Positions 53,431 through 60,969 of a stretch of 64,000 bases of DNA are shown one piece after another. Under the pieces are notes generated by a model. The model saw nothing but the letters and a program-made list of their open reading frames with translations, was not told where the DNA came from and did no database searches. A program made the position numbers and the translations under genes. This DNA is from CAVQJU01 sp963754955 (GTDB taxonomy: Bacteria; Acidobacteriota; Vicinamibacteria; Vicinamibacterales; CAVVIG01): NCBI GenBank assembly GCA_963754955.1, contig CAVWHY010000006.1, positions 186,001 to 250,000 of the forward strand. The letters are read 5' to 3'. Within the stretch, counting starts at the first letter, position 1, and each line of letters opens with the position of its first letter.

Positions 53431-54541
53431 ACCTTCCCATTCCGGTGAACGCGTACTTGTAGTACCGCTGGCCGTTGTTCACTTCGCCGATGAACAGGTT
53501 GCCCTTCGAATCGGCGACGATGCTGTGGGCGTGGAAGAATTCGCGGGCGTTGTGGCCGGCGTGTCCGCCGACGTTCGAGACTGTTTCCAGTGTCTGCCGG
53601 TTCAGCACGCGGACCGCCTTGTTCGATCCGTCGAGCACGTAGAGGAACTGCTGCGCCTTGTCGGGCGACAGCGCGAAGCTGTGGACCGTACCTTCGGCCT
53701 GGAGCGTGCCCTTCGCGATGAAGGCTTCCTTGACGAACGTGCCATCCAGCCTGAACACCTGCAGCCTGTTATTGGTGCGGTCGGCGACGTAGACCAGTTC
53801 GTCGTTCGACACGACGACAGCGTGGACCGGGTTGTTGAACTGCGGCTGGGCGTCGCTCTGCATCAGCTGCGCGCGAGGCGGAAACGTGTAGCTGTCGTCC
53901 GGGCGCTTGCCGTAGGCGCCCCAGTGCCGCTTGTAGGTGCCGGTATCGGCGTCGAACACGATGACGCGGTGGTTGAAGTAGCCGTCGGCGACGAACAGCT
54001 CGTTCGTCTTCGGGTAGACGAACAGGCCGGCCGGGCCGCCCAGGTTCTCGGTGTCGTTGCTGCCCTTGTTCTTGCCCGCGTGGCCGATCTGCAGCAGGAA
54101 CTTGCCCTTCGCCGTGAACTTCAGGATCTGGTTGTCCTCTTTCGCGCTGCCGCTCAGCCAGACGTTGTCCTTCGTGTCGACGAAGATCCCGTGCTGCGTG
54201 ACGAACCATTCATAGCCCTGTCCTGGTCCACCCCACGCCTGGACGAACTGCCCGGCGGGGCTGAACTGCAGCACGGCCGGCGCAGGGATGCAGCATTCCG
54301 CCTGCGGCGGCTTGAGCGACGCCGCCTTTTCGCCGTCGGGGATGCTCGCTTCACGGTGGAACACCCACACGTTGTCGTGCGAATCGACGGCCATGCCGCC
54401 GACCGCGCCGGTCACCCACTTGTTCGGCAGCGCCTGCGACCAGAGCGGATCCGGCCGGAACGATGGCGCCGGTCCGGCGGCCGCTCCAAGAACGGTGGCC
54501 ACGGCGAGCGTTGCGATGAGGGCGCATATTGGCTTGGTCAC
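53429..54541 (-). CDS. Exported NHL-repeat propeller protein
   Basis: A 370-residue intact protein: signal peptide ALIATLAVATVLGAAAG, then blades VDSHDNVWVFHREASIPDGE, HGIFVDTKDNVWLSGSAKED, KTNELFVADGYFNHRVIVFD, NDELVYVADRTNNRLQVFRL and HSIVADSKGNLFIGEVNNGQ. Paralogous to the 39151 gene, with the same substrate-free NHL architecture. GTG 54541 has GGAG 6 bases upstream. Convergent with the PQQ gene. Confidence 0.88.
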   Translation of the reverse strand: MTKPICALIATLAVATVLGAAAGPAPSFRPDPLWSQALPNKWVTGAVGGMAVDSHDNVWVFHREASIPDGEKAASLKPPQAECCIPAPAVLQFSPAGQFVQAWGGPGQGYEWFVTQHGIFVDTKDNVWLSGSAKEDNQILKFTAKGKFLLQIGHAGKNKGSNDTENLGGPAGLFVYPKTNELFVADGYFNHRVIVFDADTGTYKRHWGAYGKRPDDSYTFPPRAQLMQSDAQPQFNNPVHAVVVSNDELVYVADRTNNRLQVFRLDGTFVKEAFIAKGTLQAEGTVHSFALSPDKAQQFLYVLDGSNKAVRVLNRQTLETVSNVGGHAGHNAREFFHAHSIVADSKGNLFIGEVNNGQRYYKYAFTGMGR

Positions 54542-54565
54542 GGAGGGCTCCTGTCTCGCATGATC

Positions 54566-54617
54566 GTAGCGGCCGGCTTCAGCCGGCCGGGCTCGTCCGT
54601 CTGAAGACGGACGCTCC
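54566..54617. repeat. GTAG-headed hairpin pair (REP/BIME-like)
   Basis: GTAG-C, GGCCGGC-TTCA-GCCGGCC, spacer GGGCTC, GTCCGTC-TGAA-GACGGAC, then G-CTCC, one base off the usual CTAC. Located between divergent genes. Confidence 0.82.
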
Positions 54618-54681
54618 GACTGCCACCGAATGTTAGCCGGATTGGCGCGTCTCAGGAGGAGTAAGATCCGCGGCGAGAGAC

Positions 54682-54727
54682 GTAGCGTCCGGCTTCAGCC
54701 GGACGTCCGCCTGAAGGCAGACGCGAC
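54682..54727. repeat. GTAG-headed hairpin pair (REP/BIME-like)
   Basis: GTAG-C, GTCCGGC-TTCA-GCCGGAC directly followed by GTCCGCC-TGAA-GGCAGAC and GCGACG. It ends about 24 bases before the SoxC-like start. Confidence 0.78.
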
Positions 54728-54750
54728 GAACTGGCAATGAGGTGACCGCG

Positions 54751-55969
54751 ATGAAGCATCTCGAACGATCCAGCCGACGGCAGCTGCTGCGCATGGGCGC
54801 GGCGCTCGGCGGCGGCATTCTCGCGGCCCGGCAGGACGCCCTCGCCTGGGACACGCCGGGAAAGCTCGGCACCCCGCTCGGTCCGTACGGAGAACGGTCG
54901 CCGTTCGAGAAATCCGTTCGCTGGCGCCGCGATTCGCGAGACGCCGGAGACCGGTTCCAGTTTCACGCCGCTGCAGGACTCGGTCGGCACGCTGACGCCG
55001 TCTTCTCTGCACTACGAACGGCATCACGCGGGGATCCCCACGATCGATCCGGCGCAGCATCGGCTCGTGATCCACGGCATGGTGGATCGTCCGATCTCCC
55101 TGTCGATGGCCGAGATCAGACGCCTGCCCTCGGTGACGCGGACGCTGGTGCTCGAATGCGGCGGCAACAGCGCGGGCGAATGGGCGACGACCACGGGACC
55201 CGACGTTCAGCGCAGCTACGGCCTCGTCAGCTGCAGCGAGTGGACCGGCGTGCCGCTTGTCTCTCGTTCTCGCGCGGGCGGGCGTGCGCCCCGCGCGCGT
55301 CGTGGGTGATCGCCGAAGGCGCCGATGCCTGCCGGATGGAGCGCAGCATCCCGCTCGAGAAGGCGATGAAGGACATCCTGCTCGCGTACGGGCAGAACGG
55401 CGAAGCGATTCGTCCCGCGCAGGGATATCCGCTGCGCCTCATCATTCCCGGGCTGGGAAGGCAACACGAACGTGAAGTGGCTGCACAGCCTGAAGCTCAC
55501 CGATCAGGCGTACATGGCCAGGGACGAAACGTCGAAGTACTCGGACCTGATGCCCGACGGCAAGGCGCGCATCTTCACGTATCAGATGGAAGCGAAGTCG
55601 GTCATCACGTTTCCGTCCGGCGGTCAGACGCTGCCGGGCCCGGGCGTCTACGAACTGACCGGCCTCGCGTGGTCGGGACGCGGACGGATCGAGCGCGTCG
55701 AGATCACCACCGACAGCGGACGGACCTGGACCGCCGCGCAACTGCACGAACCGCGGCTGCCGATCGCCTTCACGCGCTTCCGCCTGCCGTGGCGCTTCGA
55801 CGGCCAGCCCGCCGCGATCGCGTCGCGCGCGATCGATGAGAGCGGCTACGTCCAGCCGACGCGCGAGGCGCTTGTCGCCGTCCGCGGGATGAATTCCATC
55901 TATCACTTCAACGGCATCAAGTACTGGCACGTGAAAGCCGACGGGACCGTGAGCAATGTGCGGACGGCT
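54751..55969 (+). CDS. SoxC-like sulfur/sulfite dehydrogenase, molybdopterin subunit (four +1 insertions)
   Basis: About 400 residues. Tat leader SSRRQLLRMGAALGGGILAA. The Mo-ligating cysteine is in TLVLECGGNSAGEWATT; other blocks are ETPETGSSFTPLQDSVGTLT, IPLEKAMKDILLAYGQNGEA, GNTNVKWLHSLKLTDQAYM and the C-terminal dimerisation domain VYELTGLAWSGRGRIERVEI. It oxidises sulfite, sulfane sulfur or a related substrate in the periplasm. Breaks near 54937, 55258, 55298 and 55452 each fit one extra base. The end is uncertain: the frame stays open to 56155, but homologues end near 55966. Confidence 0.85.
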
Positions 55970-56552
55970 GTCAGGCGGCGGACCAAGGTCCGCAGGACGA
56001 TCGCGCTCGAACGGGCCTGGCTTACCTGCAATCGCTGGCGTGCGCCGTCGCGCTGCGGCGCAAGCGCCGGCGCCGGACGTCGGCCGGCCGGCGACACCGG
56101 ACGAGATTCGCAATCTCGGCGCCGCCATCGCTCCAGACGGAGGCGGCCTGCCTGACGGATCGGGATCGGTCGTCTGCGGGCCGCGAGCGTGTTCGCGCTG
56201 CGGTGCTCCAGGTGCCACGGCGACGAAGGCCCAGGGCGATGTCGGGCCGGCGCTCGTCGGCGGCCGCGGCACCCTCGCGACGCCGAGGCCCCTGAAGACG
56301 GTCGGCAGTTTCTGGCCGTACGCGACGACGGTGTGGGATTACGTCAATCGCGCGATGCCGTTCGACGAGCCGGGCCTGCTGAAGCCTCCCGAGGTGTACG
56401 CGGTCGTCGCGTACCTCCTGAACATCAACGGCATCGTGCCGGACGATGCGGTGATGGACGCGAGGAATCTGCCGAAGGTCAGGATGCCGAACCGCGACGG
56501 CTTCGTCGCGGATCCGCGGCCGGACGTGGGGCAGCGGGCGCCCAGTAAGTGA
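55956..56552 (+). CDS. SoxD-like c-type cytochrome (several insertions)
   Basis: Electron-accepting cytochrome of the SoxC-like subunit. The conserved presegment TPDEIRNLGAAIAPDGGGLP is in one frame, the heme motif ALRCSRCHGDEGPG (CxxCH) in another, and VGGRGTLATPRPLKTVGSFW with NRAMPFDEPGLLKPPEVYAV (Met ligand in AMPF) back in the first. Extra bases near 56181-56182 (two) and 56236 (one) explain this. The N-terminal signal region is scrambled and its start codon is unresolved; 55956 is a guess. It overlaps the convergent DUF2164 gene by 74 bases. Confidence 0.78.
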   Translation: MCGRLSGGGPRSAGRSRSNGPGLPAIAGVRRRAAAQAPAPDVGRPATPDEIRNLGAAIAPDGGGLPDGSGSVVCGPRACSRCGAPGATATKAQGDVGPALVGGRGTLATPRPLKTVGSFWPYATTVWDYVNRAMPFDEPGLLKPPEVYAVVAYLLNINGIVPDDAVMDARNLPKVRMPNRDGFVADPRPDVGQRAPSK

Positions 56553-56781
56553 ACTCGTCCTCGTGGCACACGCCTTCCAGATCGCCGACACGGTCCTGGA
56601 AGTACGCCTGCGCATCGGCAATCGCGCGGTTGTAGACCGCCGGGCCGATCTCCTTCAGGCAGTAATCGAGCACCAGGCCTGCTTTCAGGTCACCGATGTC
56701 CTGATCCAGGTGTTCGGCGAAATAGCGTTTGATGGACGCCTGCATCTGCCTGGTGATCTCGGGCGACAATTTGATAGCCAT
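56479..56781 (-). CDS. DUF2164-domain protein
   Basis: A 100-residue cytoplasmic protein starting MAIKLSPEITRQMQASIKRYF with DIGDLKAGLVLDYCLKEIGP and YNRAIADAQAYFQDRVGDLEG, the DUF2164 pattern. Family members usually end near EFTYW (about 80 residues); here about 18 extra residues continue inside the 3' end of the SoxD-like gene, so either the tail is real or an insertion hides the stop. Function unknown. It follows the CxxCH protein by 17 bases. Confidence 0.82.
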   Translation of the reverse strand: MAIKLSPEITRQMQASIKRYFAEHLDQDIGDLKAGLVLDYCLKEIGPAVYNRAIADAQAYFQDRVGDLEGVCHEDEFTYWAPAAPRPAADPRRSRRGSAS

Positions 56782-56798
56782 GATGATCTGTCGAGGGT

Positions 56799-58106
56799 CT
56801 ACCTCACGACGCCGCTGAAGTACGAAGGCAGCCCCGGCTTCGTGTCGCGCAGGATTTCGACGATCGCGCGCCGATCCGCCGGCGACAGCGCGGACGTGTA
56901 GCGCGGCGCCCGCTCGCTCCCGGACAGGATCTGCCACATTCGTTTGTAGATCGGATCCCTGGCGCCGGGTGGCAGCTGGTCGAACGCGGCTGAGTAGATC
57001 AGGTAACTGCACGGATATTTCAGCAGGCGCCGGTTGAGATCGAGCTCGTGGAGGGAACGTCCCTTCTTGTCCTTCGGACCCTCGGCCGAGAATCGTTCAG
57101 CGAAGCCGGACGCGCCGCGAACGGGATCCGTCAGCTTCGCTTCGTCGATGAACAGCATGTAGTCGACGACCTCGTTCGCGACGCCGCTCATGACCGCGGC
57201 GAGGCGGGCGTCCTCTCCCGGCTCAGCGACAAATGGAAGGTGCAGCCGGGGATCGCCGGCGCGCGCTTCCCAGCCCGCGCGCGTCATCAGGTTGGTCATG
57301 TAGGTCTGATGCGAGAACACCATCAGCGCGGCGATGTCGCTCGTCGTCGCGCGGAAGCCGTCCGGCTCGAAGAGTCCGCTCGCCGACGCGAGCTCGCGGT
57401 TCGGCCGGCCATCGAGCGCGGGCACGTTGTTGCCGATGTGCCCGGCCCCGCCGCTGCTGCCCGTGACGAACCAGCCGCCCCAGCGTTCCTTGAGCGGCAT
57501 GCGGTGATCCATGGTGACGGACCGTGACGGTTTCACGTCGGAGGCCGGCGTCGTGCTGAACATCAGCAGGCCCGGCACGCCCAGCGTGTCGGCATTCAGA
57601 TGACAGCCGAGGCACGTGGTCACGCGTTGAAACTGGGGCCCGGCGGCCGTCTTCTGTTCGAGCGTATAGAAGACGATGCCGGCGGTGGCGTCCTGCGTCG
57701 CGACTTCGAGAATCTCGCCGTTGCGGACGTACCCGAGCACGACGCGGTCGTTGAAGAAAAGCGCGCGGGGATTGCCCGGGTTGATCAGGCGCGCCTGCAG
57801 ACTGGTTGCCGAGTACACCAGCATCTGCGAGTCGACGGGGATGTCGAGGGCCTGGAGCGCGGACTGCAGATATCCGCCACGCCCGTCGAAGGCGAGGCGA
57901 ATCGTGCCGTCCCTGAGCTTCTGGTTGATCGCAACGACAGGATTGTCGAGCGGTGCGGATCCGTACTTGATGGCCGCGTCCTCGGTCGATCCGAGGAACA
58001 TCCCGCCGCCCCGCTGCGCGAGCAGGAGCGCGATCAACGGCGACGGGACCCGTGCCACTACGCAGGCCAGAAAAAGCGCCAGTGCCGGGACGAACCTGAA
58101 ACGCAT
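56799..58106 (-). CDS. Exported CxxCH-containing protein of unknown function
   Basis: A 435-residue protein with a signal peptide (FVPALALFLACVVARVPS). A single CxxCH is in RVTTCLGCHLNADTLGVPGL at about residue 170. Other conserved-looking blocks are AFDGRGGYLQSALQALDIPV, MLVYSATSLQARLINPGNPR and SHQTYMTNLMTRAGWEARAG. I recognise no named family; it looks like a heme-binding periplasmic protein. TTGACG and CAACAT, 17 bases apart, lie just upstream of ATG 58106 as a possible promoter. It is divergent from the amine oxidase gene. Confidence 0.78.
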   Translation of the reverse strand: MRFRFVPALALFLACVVARVPSPLIALLLAQRGGGMFLGSTEDAAIKYGSAPLDNPVVAINQKLRDGTIRLAFDGRGGYLQSALQALDIPVDSQMLVYSATSLQARLINPGNPRALFFNDRVVLGYVRNGEILEVATQDATAGIVFYTLEQKTAAGPQFQRVTTCLGCHLNADTLGVPGLLMFSTTPASDVKPSRSVTMDHRMPLKERWGGWFVTGSSGGAGHIGNNVPALDGRPNRELASASGLFEPDGFRATTSDIAALMVFSHQTYMTNLMTRAGWEARAGDPRLHLPFVAEPGEDARLAAVMSGVANEVVDYMLFIDEAKLTDPVRGASGFAERFSAEGPKDKKGRSLHELDLNRRLLKYPCSYLIYSAAFDQLPPGARDPIYKRMWQILSGSERAPRYTSALSPADRRAIVEILRDTKPGLPSYFSGVVR

Positions 58107-58188
58107 GAAAGAAGCATGTTGCGTGCGGCGCGCATCGGCGTCAAGCCCGCCCGTTGAACTAGAATGACCGTTCCGCGGCTGGTCCACA

Positions 58189-59598
58189 ATGAGGCGAGAT
58201 ATTACTCGTCGTCGCTTTCTCCAGCTCTCGGCCCTGGCGGCGCCGGCCGCGCCGTCGATCCTCCAGCAACCCGCCCGGCCGGAATACGCAAATCCTGGAA
58301 ATCCTGTGGTCGTCGTCGGCGCCGGCCTCGCCGGTTTGCGCGCGGCTGACCTCCTGCGGGCAGCAGGACGCCGCGTGATCGTCCTCGAAGCGCGCGAGCG
58401 TGCCGGCGGCCGGGTGCTGACCGTCCGCGCGCCCTTCGACGACGGGCTGCACGCCGAGGCTGGGCCGATCCGTATCGCCGGCGCGCATCAGGCCGTGCTG
58501 CGAGCCGCCCGGTCGTTCGGCCTCACGCTGACGCCGTTCGCATCGTCGCAGGGATCGCCGGTCGTCGCTATCCACGGAAAGCCCTTGCCGGCCGCGGCGG
58601 AGGTCGGTGAGATGGACCAGGCGGCGTTGCTCGAACGCTACATCGGTGTCCTGCCGGATGATCTCGCGGACCCAGCGGCGACGCCCGACGCGTACGCGCG
58701 CTGGCGCACGTACGATCGTGTCAGCTGGCCGGAATATCTTCGATCCCGCGGCGCCCCACCCGAGGCGATCACGCGGATGACGGTCGGCGGGGACGCCACC
58801 GATCTGTCGGCGTTGTTCGTGCTCCGGCAATTTGCGATGCTGCGCCGTTCCACGCAGCGTTACAAGATCGCGGGTGGGATGGACTTGCTGCCGCGCGCCA
58901 TGGCCTCCGCGCTCGGAAACGTCATTCGCTACAATGCCGTCGTCGTCAGGGTCACTCGCGAGCCTTCCGCCGGGTTCCGCGTCGAGTATCGGGCGGACCA
59001 GCGCGTCGAGCGTCTTGCCGCCAGCCGCATCATCTTCACGATTCCGTTCACGACGCTGAAGAATATCGAGATTCGTCCGCGTCTGTCCCAGGCGAAGGAA
59101 CGAGTCATCGCGCAGCTGTCTTACTACGCCGGCACGCGGGTTCTGCTGCAGGCCCGCAGCCGATTCTGGCGGTCCGCTGATTTGAGCGGGTCCGCCCGGA
59201 CGGATCGCGCGACGGAGGTGTGGGACTCGACCTTCGACCAGGTAACGAGCCGGCGCGGTATCCTCGGCGCGTCGTTCGGCGGGGGAGTCGGCCGGACCGT
59301 GCTGGACATGACCCCTCAGGACAGCCTCACGTTCGGGATCGGCCTGGTGGCCGATGCGTTTCCTGCCATACGCTCTGAGTTCGAAAAGGGCTATGTCCAG
59401 CGTTGGGCGCTCGACCCGTGGTCGCTCGGCGCATTCCCGGTGTTCAGGCCGGGCGAGATGAGTACACTCATGCCGGTGATGGCCCGCCCCGAAAACGGTA
59501 TCCACTTCGCGGGCGAGCACACGTCGCCCTGGACCGGCTGGATGGAGGGCGCCCTGCAGTCCGGCGAACGAGCCGCGCGCGAGGTGCTGAATTCATGA
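58189..59598 (+). CDS. Exported flavin monoamine/L-amino-acid oxidase
   Basis: A 469-residue FAD enzyme: Tat leader ITRRRFLQLSALAAPAAPS, dinucleotide-binding VVVVGAGLAGLRAADLLRAA, LEARERAGGRVLTV, and the C-terminal flavin-binding GIHFAGEHTSPWTGWMEGAL. It oxidises amines or amino acids to imines with release of peroxide or electron transfer to the membrane. It is followed, with an ATGA overlap, by two small membrane protein genes and a periplasmic protein, suggesting that its electrons enter a membrane chain (inference). TAGAAT at 58160 is a possible -10 element. Confidence 0.9.
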   Translation: MRRDITRRRFLQLSALAAPAAPSILQQPARPEYANPGNPVVVVGAGLAGLRAADLLRAAGRRVIVLEARERAGGRVLTVRAPFDDGLHAEAGPIRIAGAHQAVLRAARSFGLTLTPFASSQGSPVVAIHGKPLPAAAEVGEMDQAALLERYIGVLPDDLADPAATPDAYARWRTYDRVSWPEYLRSRGAPPEAITRMTVGGDATDLSALFVLRQFAMLRRSTQRYKIAGGMDLLPRAMASALGNVIRYNAVVVRVTREPSAGFRVEYRADQRVERLAASRIIFTIPFTTLKNIEIRPRLSQAKERVIAQLSYYAGTRVLLQARSRFWRSADLSGSARTDRATEVWDSTFDQVTSRRGILGASFGGGVGRTVLDMTPQDSLTFGIGLVADAFPAIRSEFEKGYVQRWALDPWSLGAFPVFRPGEMSTLMPVMARPENGIHFAGEHTSPWTGWMEGALQSGERAAREVLNS

Positions 59599-60053
59599 TT
59601 GTCGCGCTACTGATCGTGCACGGCCTGCTGGCGGTCGCGCTGCTCGGCGCCATCACGCACCAGGCCTGGAGCGTGGTGCCGAGGCGGGCGGGCGCCGGGG
59701 CTCTGTCATTCGCCGGACGGTTCAGGAGCGTGGACAGCGGCGCGTATGCGACGGCCGTCGTCGTGCTGTTTGTCGTCACGGCTATCGGCGGGTCGCTGCT
59801 GTACCCGCAGTATCGCCTCGACGTCCGTACAGCCCTCGAAGACCTGCAGTTGCGCGCCGCCAACGGCGTGTTCGAGATCAAGGAACACCTGGTCGCGATC
59901 GGACTCGGGCTGCTGCCCGCCTACTGGATGCTGTGGAAGGCTCCCGAGCAGGCCGCTGCGCGCCGGTATTTGACCTGGCTGCTGGCGTTCATCGTCTGGT
60001 GGAGTTTCCTTGTCGGGCACGTGCTGAACAACATCAAAGGATTGCTGCCGTGA
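59595..60053 (+). CDS. Four-helix membrane protein
   Basis: A 152-residue membrane protein with four helices: IVALLIVHGLLAVALLGAIT, GAYATAVVVLFVVTAIGGSL, KEHLVAIGLGLLPAYWMLW and LTWLLAFIVWWSFLVGHVL. Histidines in helices 1, 3 and 4 (VHG, KEH, GHV) could bind heme b, which would fit a quinone-linked role for the upstream oxidase (inference). ATG overlaps the oxidase stop. Confidence 0.82.
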   Translation: MIVALLIVHGLLAVALLGAITHQAWSVVPRRAGAGALSFAGRFRSVDSGAYATAVVVLFVVTAIGGSLLYPQYRLDVRTALEDLQLRAANGVFEIKEHLVAIGLGLLPAYWMLWKAPEQAAARRYLTWLLAFIVWWSFLVGHVLNNIKGLLP

Positions 60054-60370
60054 CGCCTTCGCACAGACGCCCGTCGGTTGAAATCTTCTCGATGCTCTTT
60101 GGCATCGTCTACCTCGCGTGCTTCTACATGGACTGGGCGCCGTTTCGCTACTATCCGGACCCGCGCCGGTTTCATATCCGGATCACGCCGCAGGACGGTC
60201 CCGCCATCCTGTGGTACGGGTGGGTCACGGCCGCCGCCGTCGTGAGCGCGGCGATCGCCGTGCTGGTGCCGCGTCGTCTGGCCGAACGGGTGAGCCCGGG
60301 CTGGGTCTGGGCCGTTCCGCTGCTCATCGTCATCCTGATGCTGATCTACGAACGGCGCTGGTTCGTGTAG
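60050..60370 (+). CDS. Small three-helix membrane protein
   Basis: A 106-residue protein with helices EIFSMLFGIVYLACFYMD, GWVTAAAVVSAAIAVLV and WAVPLLIVILMLIYERRW. No family recognised. GTG 60050 overlaps the preceding stop (GTGA), so it is the third coupled gene of the amine-oxidase operon. Confidence 0.78.
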   Translation: MTPSHRRPSVEIFSMLFGIVYLACFYMDWAPFRYYPDPRRFHIRITPQDGPAILWYGWVTAAAVVSAAIAVLVPRRLAERVSPGWVWAVPLLIVILMLIYERRWFV

Positions 60371-60390
60371 GATGGACCAGGGAGGCCGCG

Positions 60391-60969
60391 ATGAAACGAC
60401 ATTCGGCGTTTCGCCAGGTCGTCACTCTCGGGATCGCCGTTCTGGGCTTCATCGGGGCGCTGGCACCGACCGCCCGCGCAAACGGCGAAGAGTTTTTCGC
60501 GCCCGCAAAGAACAGCAAGATCGATCTGGTCTATTTCGGACGGATCAAAGACAGCCAGACGGGCCGCTCAGTCACCGACTCCGTCTACTTCCTGCTGACG
60601 GACAAGTCGACCGGCCTCAGTTTCCCCTTCACCAACGACAAGCCCGGTCACTTCAGAAGCCCCGACGTCGGAACCGCCATCAAGGAGATCGGCGAGCAGG
60701 TCGACGTCAATGGGTTCGAGGTCACGGTGAACGTCGCCGGTTACAAGCGGGCAACGATCACGAAGATGCCCCGCAAGGCGCAAGGCGCAATCGAGCTCGA
60801 CGTCAGGCTCGAGCCGGTCGTCTCCGGCGATGTCCTGGCAGCCGGACTGGGGCCCGCCGACGGGGCGCCATATACCAGCACATGGATCATCCTGCTCGGA
60901 GCCTTCGCGGTGTGGGTCATCGTAAAGGTGGTGCGAACATCATCCCGCCCGCCGACCACAACGCGTTGA
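60391..60969 (+). CDS. Exported protein with C-terminal membrane anchor, unknown function
   Basis: A 192-residue protein: signal peptide VTLGIAVLGFIGALAPTARA, a beta-rich domain (KIDLVYFGRIKDSQTGRSVT, VNGFEVTVNVAGYKRATITK) resembling carboxypeptidase-regulatory-like or transthyretin folds, and a C-terminal helix (TWIILLGAFAVWVIVKVV). Good Shine-Dalgarno (GGGAGG) before ATG 60391. Last gene of the amine-oxidase operon; its 3' end overlaps the convergent solute-binding protein gene by 53 bases. Confidence 0.78.
   Translation: MKRHSAFRQVVTLGIAVLGFIGALAPTARANGEEFFAPAKNSKIDLVYFGRIKDSQTGRSVTDSVYFLLTDKSTGLSFPFTNDKPGHFRSPDVGTAIKEIGEQVDVNGFEVTVNVAGYKRATITKMPRKAQGAIELDVRLEPVVSGDVLAAGLGPADGAPYTSTWIILLGAFAVWVIVKVVRTSSRPPTTTR

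Noticed and set aside
93..56552. Programmed +1 ribosomal frameshifting across many genes
   Set aside because: Sites have no common slippery sequence, no downstream structure and occur in unrelated genes, sometimes three per gene. Sequencing insertions explain them better.
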